NCBI GenBank assembly: GCA_905250075.1
Contig: CAJNOP010000001.1
Span: 4,782,663-4,846,662 of the forward strand
DNA length: 64,000 nt
Direction of reading: 5' to 3'
DNA from: Rotaria sp. Silwood1
Taxonomy: Eukaryota > Rotifera > Eurotatoria > Philodinida > Philodinidae
Below are positions 1 through 11,810 of this stretch, piece by piece. The notes under the pieces are model-generated. The model searched no databases, was not told the origin of the DNA, and was given only the letters and a program-made list of their open reading frames with translations. How positions within the stretch are numbered: position 1 is the first letter of the stretch; each line of letters opens with the position of its first letter. The translations under genes and the position numbers were made by a program.

Positions 1-85
1 TCTCAAAAACACATTAGAATCACTGTGGTAGAAATCATTTTTTAAATCACAAAGATGAAAATATGTGAATATAATAAAATAAAAG

Positions 86-293
86 TTAAATATAATCAAC
101 AGTGTTAACAAATTCTTGTTTAGAATTAGTGAAATAGTAATCAACATTGACGGCCATACTCATAGGCACATCAGGTAAGTATATTTCACTTCTTCTTTGA
201 AAAGTTGAATGATTCTCAAAACAAATACACCAAACTAATCTTCTACATTGTCCAGATTTGAGTGGAATATTCGTTTTTAAGTTTTTTTTTTCA
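86..293 (-). CDS. Possible terminal exon of an unidentified minus-strand gene
   Basis: On the minus strand a frame is open for about 69 codons, between an in-frame stop near 294-296 and a TAA at 86-88. The product has mixed composition, with Cys, Trp, Pro and Met and few homopolymers, unlike the Lys/Ile/Phe-rich translations of the surrounding DNA. It contains the stretches CRRLVWCICFE and EIYLPDVPMSMAVNVDYYF. There is no early ATG, so it would have to be a 3' exon; a possible acceptor (TGTAG) lies inside it near 248. No family is recognised. It could equally be a chance open frame, or a remnant of a gene whose other exons have decayed. Confidence 0.27.
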
Positions 294-2744
294 CATTATG
301 TAACATAGAAGAAAATAAACTAATGAATATCTCATAAAGTTCAGAATAACAGAAAAAATGAGTATGCGGAGTTTCAGTGACAATGAGAGACTGAAATGAA
401 TGATGAATAAGATAAAAATACTTCATTAAGCTATTAATTGAATATAAAAAGAGACTGCATAGTAACATGTCGACCTACAGAACACATACTACTAAAAAAA
501 TCAATTTCCGAGCGCGTATCTTAATAAAAACTTTATAGAAAATACTTTAATATGAAAAAGATTTTTTAATCAATCTTTTTGATGCTTCTTAAAACTAAAG
601 AATCTCTAATCAGGTGATAAAACAGTTAAAACCTAGCATGAAATGACAGGATCTATCAAACCAAAGAAGAACATTTTTGATTTTCAATGAAAATCACTCT
701 TTTATTTCAAGGCATCAATCAAGTACATTTGTCATTATCGAGTAATATATAAATAGAGAAAAACACGATGAACTTTACATTATCTATATAGTTTAACAAC
801 AAAATATAATTACAATTAAAAGATGATACGATAGAGCAATAATAGTTAGGTATTGATAACAGAATGTTGATAACATATATTAATTCGAATTATCATATAA
901 TCGTGTAACTTTTCGTCAGTCACACAACTTGACTGATTAGGATATAAAATAGACTGCATGAGATCTGAATTGAAATTGGTTAATTATGTATTTAGTTAAA
1001 TTTGAACATAAATTTAATCGATTAGATAGAGATCAAGTTAATTAAAATATAAACTAATAACTTATACATCATTCAAGTTGATATTATGATATACAATTTC
1101 GAAATAGTTCATGATATTGTTTTTCTGTTATTAAAATTTAATAGTAATTGTAATTATATCTCATTCTTAACTTGTATAGATAATGTAAAGTACATTGTCT
1201 TGTGTCCTTGAGTTATTTCTTGACATTGATAAACATAATTCATCGATCGATCAAAATAAACAAGTAATGTTCACTAAAAATTAAAAATATTCTTCATCGC
1301 AGTTGAATATAACTTCATTTCTTAACAGAATAATATAATCAAGATTCGTACTCGAGATTACGATAGACAAATGAAATAATCATCAATAGAAGTAGAAAAA
1401 GCTGGCTAGTCTGCAGCTGTCATCATTGACAAAAATAAGACAAATATTATGTTCTTCTTTACCACTTGTTGTTGTTACAGTTGCTGTATAAAACGAAGGA
1501 TATAATTCATTTAAAGGAATCTCCCGTTTATTATTCATGTATTCACGAAAGAGAAGCAATGAAAAGCGCAAAGGTGAGGGAGAAGGATGAGTCAAAAGTC
1601 ATTGACCAACTAATAATCAATGAACAATACGCGAACAGTGCTATTTATATGAATACACGAAAGCGAAGGAGAGGAAGAGAAAGAAAACAATAAAAGAACA
1701 ACTGACAGGTCATTACCCGCCGAACATCACGATGTTGAGTTGCGAGTATTCCAGCAAGCATATATGAACACAGAAATTACGAGAAAACAAACAGCTAAAA
1801 TAGTGATAAACGAAAAAGAGGATAAAAAAATAACACATTTTATCAGTAGAAAACAGTATAACTGCAAGCTATAAAAATGTTTTTACATAAAATAAATGAC
1901 TGCTGTTGTTGATGCGTCTATTTGCATTATTGTTCACATGATCTTTTTTTTATAGCTCGAGAGAGAACGAATATGATAAAAACGTTGAATAATAGGATGA
2001 TTTGAGAAGAAATGACATGAATCATACAGATGTTAAAAGGAAAAGGCTTTGGGACTAAACAAAGTCGACTCCAAATTAGTCACCCTTTGGTATAGTCGAT
2101 GATCTTGAGTAACACTGTGGCACTCCTCAGCAATCCCACTATACCTGGATTCTTTGATTCAATTCTGTACCTCGATCCCAATCATTATCGTTATGTCAAC
2201 CATAAAGAAGAAATTGCAACATTGACAAATATTGAGAAGAATAATTGGAAATATGTATTAAGCAATTCATCAACTAATGGAATTATCATATGGTAACAGC
2301 TGGGTAGAAGAGAAGGAACGAAAGAAAAAAAGAAGATAATTAAGGTGAATTGTCAGTTCCTAAAGTGAAATTGAAATTATAAGCAATGCCGATATATATT
2401 TGACGGGAAAAATAAACCATACATGAGATAAGAGTGATAGTGAGACATAATATGAAATACTTCACAGAACAATAATAATGAGAAGAGGATATGGAAAAGG
2501 TGAATCGAGTGCTTATGTACTAATTCTGTTTAATAGCCAGGGTCTTTTTCTTTCCAAAGATACAAAATCTAGGTCAAATAGAAGGAGAAGAAAACAAAAC
2601 ACTACCATTATTCAAAAGTCAAAATAAATTTACTACGAGAGATAATGATTCACAAGTTTATTTCCTAAAATCATAGTCTAAGTAAGACTTCATCGTAGGA
2701 AGACAGAAAATTAAAAAAAAAGTACTCCACTGATACGCGCAGGT
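294..2744. other. Gene-poor AT-rich DNA
   Basis: I see no gene with a usable start, splice sites and coding character. The only stretch with somewhat protein-like composition is an open frame at 2099-2296 (65 codons, plus strand, LDPNHYRYVNHKEE near its middle) with no recognised family or partner exons. The first copy of a diverged direct repeat lies at about 1540-1750. Confidence 0.5.
1540..1750 (+). repeat. Diverged direct repeat, copy 1
   Basis: This segment aligns in the same orientation with about 6010-6230. Anchor: 1622-1680 against 6109-6168, where nearly every position of the GAACAATA-GCGAACA-TGCT stretch is shared and a purine-rich tract follows. Reading frames are not conserved between copies, so it is a non-coding repeat or a decayed duplication. 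The two copies flank the large inverted repeat at 2745-5690. Confidence 0.6.
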
Positions 2745-3400
2745 ACAAATAATATCTTTAATTTGAAGAACTTTATTGAGAAGTAAATATATTTTTCTTT
2801 TTTTTTTCCCTCAAGCAACTTTTAAACAAAATTTATAAACTTTATATATTATCCAGTAGAGGAATATTTTTTGAATTGAACGTTACCAAATTTATCTAAT
2901 TATCATGAAAATTCACTGTACAATTAATGGTAGTTTGTGCGTAGTTGAATTTGTTTTCTATTAAATGCTCTGTTCCTAATAAGAGCAGAGTATGTAAAAA
3001 AAACATGAAAAATTCAACTAGTTTTAATAAATAAACTGTTTTTATATCTGCGTTTGAAAATTTTTGTATTTTCGTAAGCAATAGTGTACCTTCTTGGATG
3101 GCCCATTAACTTCCAGCGGTTTAGGTGAACAGAATTTTTTCTTTCTATTTTTATCAGTCAGATCAATTGAAAACTATGGCATCGTTATAACATGACAAAC
3201 TTTGATAAGTCAATAGTAGCTTCGTATTGATGAAACATTTGAAAACTTGTACTGTATCTACATTATTTTTCGTTATAATTGTGCTCTTTTTTATTATAAA
3301 TACAATTCATGAAAATTTTAATCCAGTATTGCAAAATGTTGTATTTTCGATACAATATTGATGAAAAAGATGATAATAACAAGTAGGAAAGAAACAGAAT
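2745..3400 (+). repeat. Left arm of a large diverged inverted repeat
   Basis: The arm pairs with about 4740-5690 read on the other strand. Exact 13-16 base anchors are 2828-2843 with 5588-5603, 2971-2984 with 5447-5460, 3104-3116 with 5062-5074, and 3344-3359 with 4829-4844. Long, interrupted similarity lies between them. Weaker pairing continues inward to about 3750 and 4500. The arms are clearly diverged, so this is an old foldback element or inverted duplication. No transposase-like frame was seen. Confidence 0.75.
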
Positions 3401-4739
3401 TGGATTCAATTAAGTAAAATGATATCTTTCTATCTTGTTATTGCGATGCAATACAATATTTATGAATATACTTTCATAATGTCTTCTCGAAACTTAATAA
3501 AATTCTTCGATATTGTAATCTCTACGAAATCATCAATTGATCTTTCTCTCCCGTTTTTTTTCCTATTTATACTATGAATAATGGATGTCTTTCTTCATTT
3601 CATTGCCTTCTGTTTTCTTATTAATCTGTGTGAAACTATGTAAGTTCTCGTGTATGAGTAAAAAACTGAATAGTTATCTCTTGTCGAATATCAATGGGGT
3701 ATCTAGTACTTTTATGATCGAAGGTGAGTCGCTGAGAATAGGGGCAATCACGATCATAAAACGTGTTTTGAAGCTTATTAGAGAAAGTATTAGCTTACTT
3801 TTAAGACTGCTGCTAGGAAAAATCGAGACTAATCATTAAGAAAGGAAACGATAGTTCTCAGCGTGCCCTTATAAATTCGCCACTGCTATATATGAATTCT
3901 TGTTTTTTCTTTTTTATTATCTATTTATATTCATTACGAATACAACTACTTTGGAAGCTTTATAAGAATTAATTCTTTTTGCTATTCAAAATTTGGACAA
4001 CAGTGAGATTCAAGCAAGATTGCGCAACTTTTAAAAAAGTTTTTAAAAATCGACAAAGATGAAAATAAAGAACTGATTTTATGTTTATATTATACTTCAC
4101 AGTAAATGAAGTATAATAGAATCTAGGAAGTAGTGAAGTTCGCTAGTATAGTTAATCAAAGTAGAGTTTGTCTTAGCGAGCTTCAACCAAGAAAATAGAA
4201 AGGATCTTTGAGCTTATGTTTGTATGAGTAGTATTTTTTATCAATATTTATGTGTTTTTCAGTTTGACCTAGTTCAGAGATGACACTTAAAATATGAACA
4301 TATTACGTTGTTAAGTTTTATTGTATATATGTTCAAAATAAAAAACAATGAAGGATTTTTTAGGTCATGTATTCTCTGTGAAAGAATAATAAATGTCTTC
4401 TCTCGAAATTAGATGCTATAAAAATTATAATGTTGATTTGTTTGTTCATAAAAATACTTTTGAATATTAGTTTCTAATGTTGATTTAGAAGTCATGCGTG
4501 CATACATTAGTATATGAATTAGTGATAATGAATACTCTGTCGACTTAAAAGTAAAAAGTACGTGTCATGTGCTTTCACTGTAAATGAAATTTACAATTTA
4601 TTTTTAAATGAAAAAAATATTATTGCGTAGTTTTGTGCCTGATTAAAAGAGAAAACTGCATAAGCTTATTTTATCTAAAATTCAATTCAGTCTATGACAT
4701 ATGTCTATATATTAAATGAATAAAGCACGATGAATTGAA
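3401..4739. other. Spacer and weakly paired inner part of the inverted repeat
   Basis: The sequence between the well-paired arms is AT-rich without a convincing gene. The open frame at 3585-3839 lies across a segment that still pairs weakly with about 4500-4660, so I do not treat it as coding. Confidence 0.5.
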
Positions 4740-5690
4740 TAGTAGTGACAACTTACTCAGTTTTATAATCCTTCACTTAATAAAGTCCAATTTTGTTTGT
4801 TTCTTACGTGCTATTACCATTTTTCATTAATATTGTATCGAAAAAACAATAGTTCATAATATTTTATTAAAAATTTCCATGAATTGTTTTTGTAATAAAA
4901 GGAACATAATTGTAAACGAAAGGATGTAAGCACAACACAAGTTTTTATATATTTAATAGCTACGAAGCTATAATTGAATTATCAAAGTTTATCATTTTAT
5001 AGTAATGTTATAATTTTAAATTGATGTCACAGATAACAAATAGTCTGTATGCCTTAAAGCACTGGAAGTTAATGAACCATCAAACAAGAAGCATTTTTGC
5101 GACGAAAATACAAAGAAACTTTCAAGTTCAGATATGAAAACAGGTCATTTATTAAAAGAATTTGATTCTTTTTATTATATGTTCCTCAAAGATTGTTCTT
5201 ATTAAGAACATTTTTCAGTGGATGCTCAAACTAGAAATAGTCCTTCTAATAAGGCTTAGCAAGTTATTTTTAGATATTTAATATTATAGTCATAATAAGT
5301 TGTAAAAGTCAGAATCTGGAGATAAGCATTGCTTGATTGATAAGAAACATATTTGTTACAAAAGCATACAGAAATTTCCAAGTCTAAGTAGTAAAATAGT
5401 CCGTTTAATAAAAATATTTTATTTTTTATGAATTTAAATAGCATGTTCTTATTAGGAACAGTGCTCCTAATAAGAATAAATTCAATTACTTGTAAACAAC
5501 CACTAATTATACAATTTATTTTCAAAAATAATTATATGATTTTTGTATCCTTTGATCCAACAAGCATTTCTCTATTGAATCATATAAAAAGTTTATAAAT
5601 TTTATTTAGAAATTGCTTGAAAAAAAAAAAAGAAAAATATTCTCGTCTTCAACAATACTGTTTCAATTAAGAGTATCATCTGTACGACGA
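4740..5690 (-). repeat. Right arm of the large diverged inverted repeat
   Basis: This is the reverse-complement partner of 2745-3400. It is about 250 bp longer than the left arm: the register of the paired anchors jumps from a coordinate sum of about 8431 (outer part) to about 8180 (inner part). The extra segment is 5211-5461, bounded by two near-identical 17-base sequences. Confidence 0.75.
5194..5461. repeat. Extra about 250-bp segment bounded by 17-base direct repeats
   Basis: The 17-mer TGTTCTTATTAAGAACA at 5194-5210 recurs with one change at about 5445-5461. The second copy is the one that matches the left arm, and the left arm lacks the segment between the copies. This fits insertion with target duplication, or loss of one repeat unit from the left arm. 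Confidence 0.5.
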
Positions 5691-6009
5691 AGTTTGTGGT
5701 AGAACGCTCTTTCTCTAAATAAATATTAATAGTATATTGTCATTATTACATCGTATTAAGGCTACTGATGATTCATAGAACCATTATATTATCTAGATAG
5801 AAGTGGGTCAGATTTACTAGAAATACGGAAGAAATTCCGGTTAATATATTATAAAACGCTCCATAACAGTTGTTTGTAGAAGACAAAAAAGCATCAATAG
5901 TTGCAAAAAAAAATGAAGAAGGAATTGAGTGTGTACCTTAGGTAATGGGAAGCTGAGGATTTACAGAGTTCGAATAGTGTGATTGTTGTGTATAACAGAT
6001 TTGAAGAAA

Positions 6010-6230
6010 TCTATCATTTATTCTTCATATAGTTATGGAAGAAAAGCACTAAAAAGAGTAAAGGAAAAGGAGGAGGAATCAAAAAGTCATTCACGAACTA
6101 ATGGCTAATGAACAATAAGCGAACAATGCTGTTTACATGAACACACAAAAGAGAAAAAGAGGAAGAAAGAGAGCAAGAAAAAGAAAACGATAAATGAGAG
6201 ACTGACGAGCCGTTATCCGACACAAACGTC
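6010..6230 (+). repeat. Diverged direct repeat, copy 2
   Basis: This is the same-orientation partner of about 1540-1750. It lies about 320 bp to the right of the large inverted repeat. Confidence 0.6.
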
Positions 6231-9200
6231 AGTTATTATTATCATAGAAAGGAGTTGTTATCAAATAAATATTTTTTGTTTTATGTGTTTTCTTTATGAA
6301 TAAGGTTCAAGGATAAGGTAGGATGAAAAGTTCAATTTTCTTTTGGCTAGACTTGTCAAAGAAACAACAAGACGCAGATGATTTCCCTACATTAATCATA
6401 GTTTGACAACATCTATTTATTAGACTATACATGAAAGTTGTCTATTCTATAGTTATCAATTGACATCTGGCTAATCGGAATAGTATAATAAAAGTAGGAA
6501 ATGAAGTCTTTCTAAAGCTCCAACATACTAACATCTTCCTATCTTTGATGGTTCATTTGAATTTGTACTCTAGTTAACTATCCTTAAAAGTATTTTCATG
6601 AAGTCTCTCAAAAACTTTTGTCGAAAAATCATGACAGGTATTCCCTAATGACTTAATATATTTCCTTAAGAATCTAGTGCGAGAATTACGACTATGATAA
6701 AATGTCGTGTACAACGTCATTTATTATTCAAGTTGCTTGAGTCTTTCGTAAGTGAGAAGACAAATGAATTTCTCTTTCAACTCGTTCATAATAGAAATAT
6801 TATTTATCTTTTTCTTCAATTATATTTAACAATATAATTTTTGTTACTATGAATCTAAGTAAAAAAAGAATATAATTTTAGTTTGTAAAATTACAGAGAT
6901 GTACAAGCACAAATACTATTTATAGCATCATTTACTAATACATTGTCATCAGTCATACATATACTCTTACCACTGTATATTTTGAATCTGAAAATCCATA
7001 ATTTAAGAATTGATACTATGTACTATCATGGGGTGAAAGTACGTATATCATAGCACATGACAGTAAGGAAGATAACGAGAGGATCTATCTCATTTATTTG
7101 TCACATTATACTTGATAGTTTTTCTTTGACTTGTATCATATGTACATAGTTCCGTAGAGTATGAACGTGATGAGAATGCTTTTATGACTACGGTTTCATG
7201 GAGGACTTTGATGAAATAAGTTCTCAAAATTTGTGTTTATATGATCATATGTATTTTAGACTATAAATTTTACTTGTATTCGCCTAGTCCTAACTTTTAG
7301 ATGACATTGCTGTTCGATTAATCTAAATACGAAAGAATGAATATGATATATTTCTTAAAATAATATTTATCATTGAATTTGTTCTAGAAATCAATCTATA
7401 AAGACAAAGCATAATTGATTTTGTTAAGTTAATCCTTATCCTTAAAGTTAATGTTAAGATTAATCAAAATAACAGGAATAAATTTTAGTCTTTTATAGTA
7501 ATATTTATTTGACTTTAATATTGAGTTTGAAATATGCAGGTCATACACTCTTTCATAAACTCTCCATTGAGTTTTTTATCTTTACTATTAATACCTGGTA
7601 ATCGGAAATCTCCTACAGATTTCTGAGAGTATCAATCAGAAGTTTCCGAGAATTTTGCGTTTTTCAAAGGATACACCGATAAGTCTACACTTAATATAGA
7701 CTAAAGCTATCTGTTTAAGTTATCAGGAAAATGATTATATATGTTTCTTAACAATGATGTTTTATTAGAAGGATCTATCAACGAAATCAAGAACACAAAG
7801 AAGTATTACGAAGCTGATGAAATAGAAGAAGATCATAATATTTAATATAGATACTCAAAATAACACTAAATATATTTTCATAAAATAGAAACGTTTTGAA
7901 GAATACTTCTTAAATTAATGATTATAGTAATCGATACTCAATAGTTATTGCTTTTTGTTGTAAATCAATTGTTATGCATGTGACATAAATAAGTTTTTGA
8001 ACTTGATAATGTTTTTGTGACACATTTTTGCATATACATTTTTGGTTTATTTTTTCACATAAAGTCGATTGGATCGGCTGTTAATTTTATTATCTCATGA
8101 CGTAGTCTACAGCACTCTCTAAAAAATGCATTCAAATATAACTATAAAATAGAAAAGTCATTGCAAGAGAAATGATGAAGCTAACGGCACATCACGTTGT
8201 AATTGACCTTTAATTGCTATGGGTAATTAGTTTTTTATTTGAAAGATTATGTATAGCGGTAGTGTCGTGCATGTGGTAATCGAGTAGCTGGTGAATGAGT
8301 CGAAACACAGTAGAAAAGTACTGCCATTCGGACAAAGGCTCACAATGCATGGTAAAAAAAACGAGGACATACAGTGACAAACGGATATTCGTTACGTCGA
8401 TTGTTTATGTTCTCGAAGACTTGACTATTTTTTTGTCCGCCATTTTTTCGAAGTTTGCAGATTATTATTACATAAGTTTAAAAAAATATCTTAAAACTAT
8501 TGTTTAACAAACTTCCATGATTTATAATCTATACATTTTCATAATATTATTTGTCATTGCTGGGTGGAACACATTAAGATGCTTCTCTGGAGCGCTTTGT
8601 TGGGATAAATTTAATTCACTCTTTTTTTTTTGTTTTATTAATGTGAAGTTCGATAGATTTTTTGTATACATGAGTGAATAGATTTTATTTAGAACTATTC
8701 GACTAGATGACACATACTCATCAGAAAAGCCTTTGTGTCATTGTAAATGATGATCATCAAGTCATAAAGAATCAGTGCGTTCTTATGTATTCTATCCGTT
8801 TTGCGCTTTTCTTCATACTTAAGTATCATAGATAGGAGGATCCCGTCTTTTTGTATTACAAATACTCAATATGAAATTTATTTAACTACTGATCTTATTC
8901 TTGATCACTCTATATCAAAAGCAACGCCTCGTCAAAGTCTGACAACATTCATAAATGTATGTGATAATTCTCTTATTCAAAATGATATCTTTTTGAACTT
9001 TTTATTTTTATTTTTATCGAGTAACTGATTTATTTTAGAAGAATTTTTAATTATTCTCTTCCACAAATAGTTATTGCCTTCGTATATTCTCCGTTGTTTT
9101 AACACGTACATTCTTTATATTGTTTGTAAGTGTGAATCTCATTGTACGAGTGCTTTTTATGTAGTGAAACCTTTCATAATAATTTTAAGCCATACGTGGG

Positions 9201-11711
9201 ATATTGTAAAGATTCTAATAGGCGTATATATATTAAAGCACTTGCGATGAAAAAGGTGTAAATAAGACAATATATGGCAAAAATACATTTCTAATACTAA
9301 CCATCATTTTTTCGACCGAAGTTATAATAAATATCGCTGTTGATGTTCCGGTAAAAAACACTCTGTTATCTACGATAGCGGATGATAGCCTAAATGTAGC
9401 TATCTCTTTTTAGTGTCAGTGACAGAGATTAGACTATTTCCAACGATTGAAACGATCGTTTTTGGGGCACAATGCCCACTTTTTGAGTTAACTTATAATT
9501 TGTTACATAAAAAACGCTTTTGAAGATAGATTTCATTGCCGAGAGCATTTTTGAAGGCTTTGAGCTTGTCAGCCTATGTTTTCTCACAAAACTGAAGACT
9601 TTTAAAAAAAATTTCATTTTTTATCCTGCATCCAAGTATCTTCAAACAAACAAAAATACCAATTGTTTTCTATGAGACGTATACAGATAATTCCAAAGGG
9701 CGCAATGAGCCACTTTTGACTCCAATTTGAAGAATGTTCTCCAAAACATCATGATACTGAAGTGAAAGTTTTATATGATCTAAATGTAACTTGGTCAATA
9801 TCGATTTTTCGACAGAGAACAGTTATTAAACTTTTTAATTATGCTTGTTTCCTTTTTATATTTTGTATTTTGTTTCAAAAACCTATTGAGCAAATTTATC
9901 ATCTATAATAATGCCTTCATGACACTATGGAATTTTTTAGTAGCAAATCTGGGAATAGCAACTCACGTCATTTCAATAAAACTACAACGCAATTACTTAT
10001 TTTCTGTTTGAATTGAAAACACTTTGACTTGTATTTTTTATGACATAAAAAGCTTGACACAAAAATTTTTTCTTATGTATGATTTTACGCTATATATTAA
10101 AGAATTCATGTCTGACGGAAACAAAATACTAAGTGAAATCGCTTGAGTGCTTCAGAATTCAGACAAATGATCTCGTTAATACGACATAGTAGAGCTGATA
10201 GATCAATTCTAGAAGAATCTCACAGAAAAATACTTAGTTTGTTGATTAAATAAGAACTCAGATCTAAATAATATTATAAATAGAAATTTTCTAGTATTCT
10301 TCAAAATCAAACAATTTGTCACTTGAAGAAACAAACATGACACTTCTATTTTCTACTAATTAAAAACAGACGTTAGTAAAAAAACCAACATTAATTGAAA
10401 AATAAATTAGATGTAGTATTTAGTTATGGAGTTTTTATTCATTGAATAGTCCAAAGTCTTTACGTAAGCAGAAAATATTGCTGTTCTTTGTTTTTTTCAT
10501 AATCTTTATTCAAAAAAGCGTAAAGCGTCAGTTTTCAAGTGCACTTCTTTCAAGCAATATTCATATGTGGCAACTAATGGTATGTCTAACATTTGTAAGT
10601 AATTTCCTATTGTTCTATTACTGATATTCAATATTTTTGCTAGTGTGAATTCATTCCTAGGTGATTATTAAACTTGCCAATCTCATGTATAGTCATAGTT
10701 TTCTGATATAAACATAAGATTTTCAGAGTTTCTAAACAGCAGTAAACGGAAGACAAGTACCCATTTTCAAGATAACTCTTGAACTCTTTACAATTTTCTC
10801 ATTTACATATCAACAGCTGTCAAAAAAAGAAGTTGAATTTTTTCTTGTAAGTCTTAAAGATAAAAAAGACAAACATCGAGAAAAAAAGAAAAACACTGAA
10901 GCGAAAAAAAAAATAAGAGAAAAGTGGATGTCACAATAATTTAGTCGTCACATATTCATACAAGTAAAAACATACAGAACAGCTTGTTTGAATGATTAAT
11001 GAATTGAAGAAAAAACTGACAAATCTTTCTTCTGGTGAAATATTCTTTTAAATAATTAACTCTTTGATTACTTATTAATCAGTGTATATGCATACATATA
11101 TATACATATATGTGTGTGTACAGGAAAAATCTTGGTATTGAAATAGGTGTCAAAAAAACACTAAGATGAACTTCAATAATATTGAATGTTAAATGAGATG
11201 AAAAGCAAATTAACAACTTCGTGTAAATTTTCTGTGTAGAATGTAAGTTCTAATTTTTTTTTCTATGTGTGTCAAAGAATAAAGAGATCCATCTTTTTTA
11301 ATGCATCTGTCTTCTTCGTTCTTTTATTTCTTTTTTCTTTGTAGCTTTTGTGATTAGAATTCAATTGAGTTGCGTGCGTTGTTTGACAAAAAAGAAAACG
11401 ACTGAGCATATATGCAAGATAATTTGAGAGTGATTCAGTAGAGAATAAATTGATAGATATAATAATCAGGCGAACAGATTTACTCGTTTCAATACAATGA
11501 CATTAATGATGCCGACACTTTTAATGAAAATAACTTCTATAGAGATCGTGGGCTAAATATAAACAAAGGCTACTGCACTTTTTTTTTTCTATCTGATTAT
11601 GTTAAACATCAGCTCATGTATCGTCATTATTGTATTCTATTTTCTTTTTCTAATACTGAGAAAAAAATGAAAACTTCTGTTTTCTTTTGGTTCTTCTTTT
11701 AGATGAAAACT

Positions 11712-11719
11712 TATATAAA
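11712..11719 (+). promoter_or_regulatory. TATA-like box upstream of the receptor gene
   Basis: TATATAAA lies 92-99 bp upstream of the ATG at 11811, a plausible promoter distance with a short leader. In DNA this AT-rich such matches are common by chance. Confidence 0.25.
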
Positions 11720-11810
11720 TATATATATAAATGGAACCTTTTTTTTTGGCAACATTTAATAGAACACAAAACAAAATCCGGTATTCATAGAAACAGAACT
11801 AATAAGAATA

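Larger units (their letters stand above)
5691..11810. other. Gene-free AT-rich intergenic region
   Basis: No gene was recognised over about 6 kb. The open frames here (8295-8507, 8801-9028, 9429-9617 minus, 10442-10624) are short, unspliced and of non-coding composition. The second copy of the diverged direct repeat is at about 6010-6230. The last 100 bp before 11811 belong to the promoter and leader of the receptor gene. Confidence 0.55.

Noticed and set aside
2099..2296. 65-codon open frame with protein-like composition
   Set aside because: No upstream exons, promoter or family match; kept only as a note in the region entry.
8295..9028. Two open frames (8295-8507, 8801-9028)
   Set aside because: Short, unspliced, AT-driven composition and no recognisable domain.
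9462..9735. Two similar GGGC-CAATG-CCACTTTT strings about 230 bp apart
   Set aside because: The similarity does not extend beyond about 25 bases, so a tandem repeat cannot be supported.
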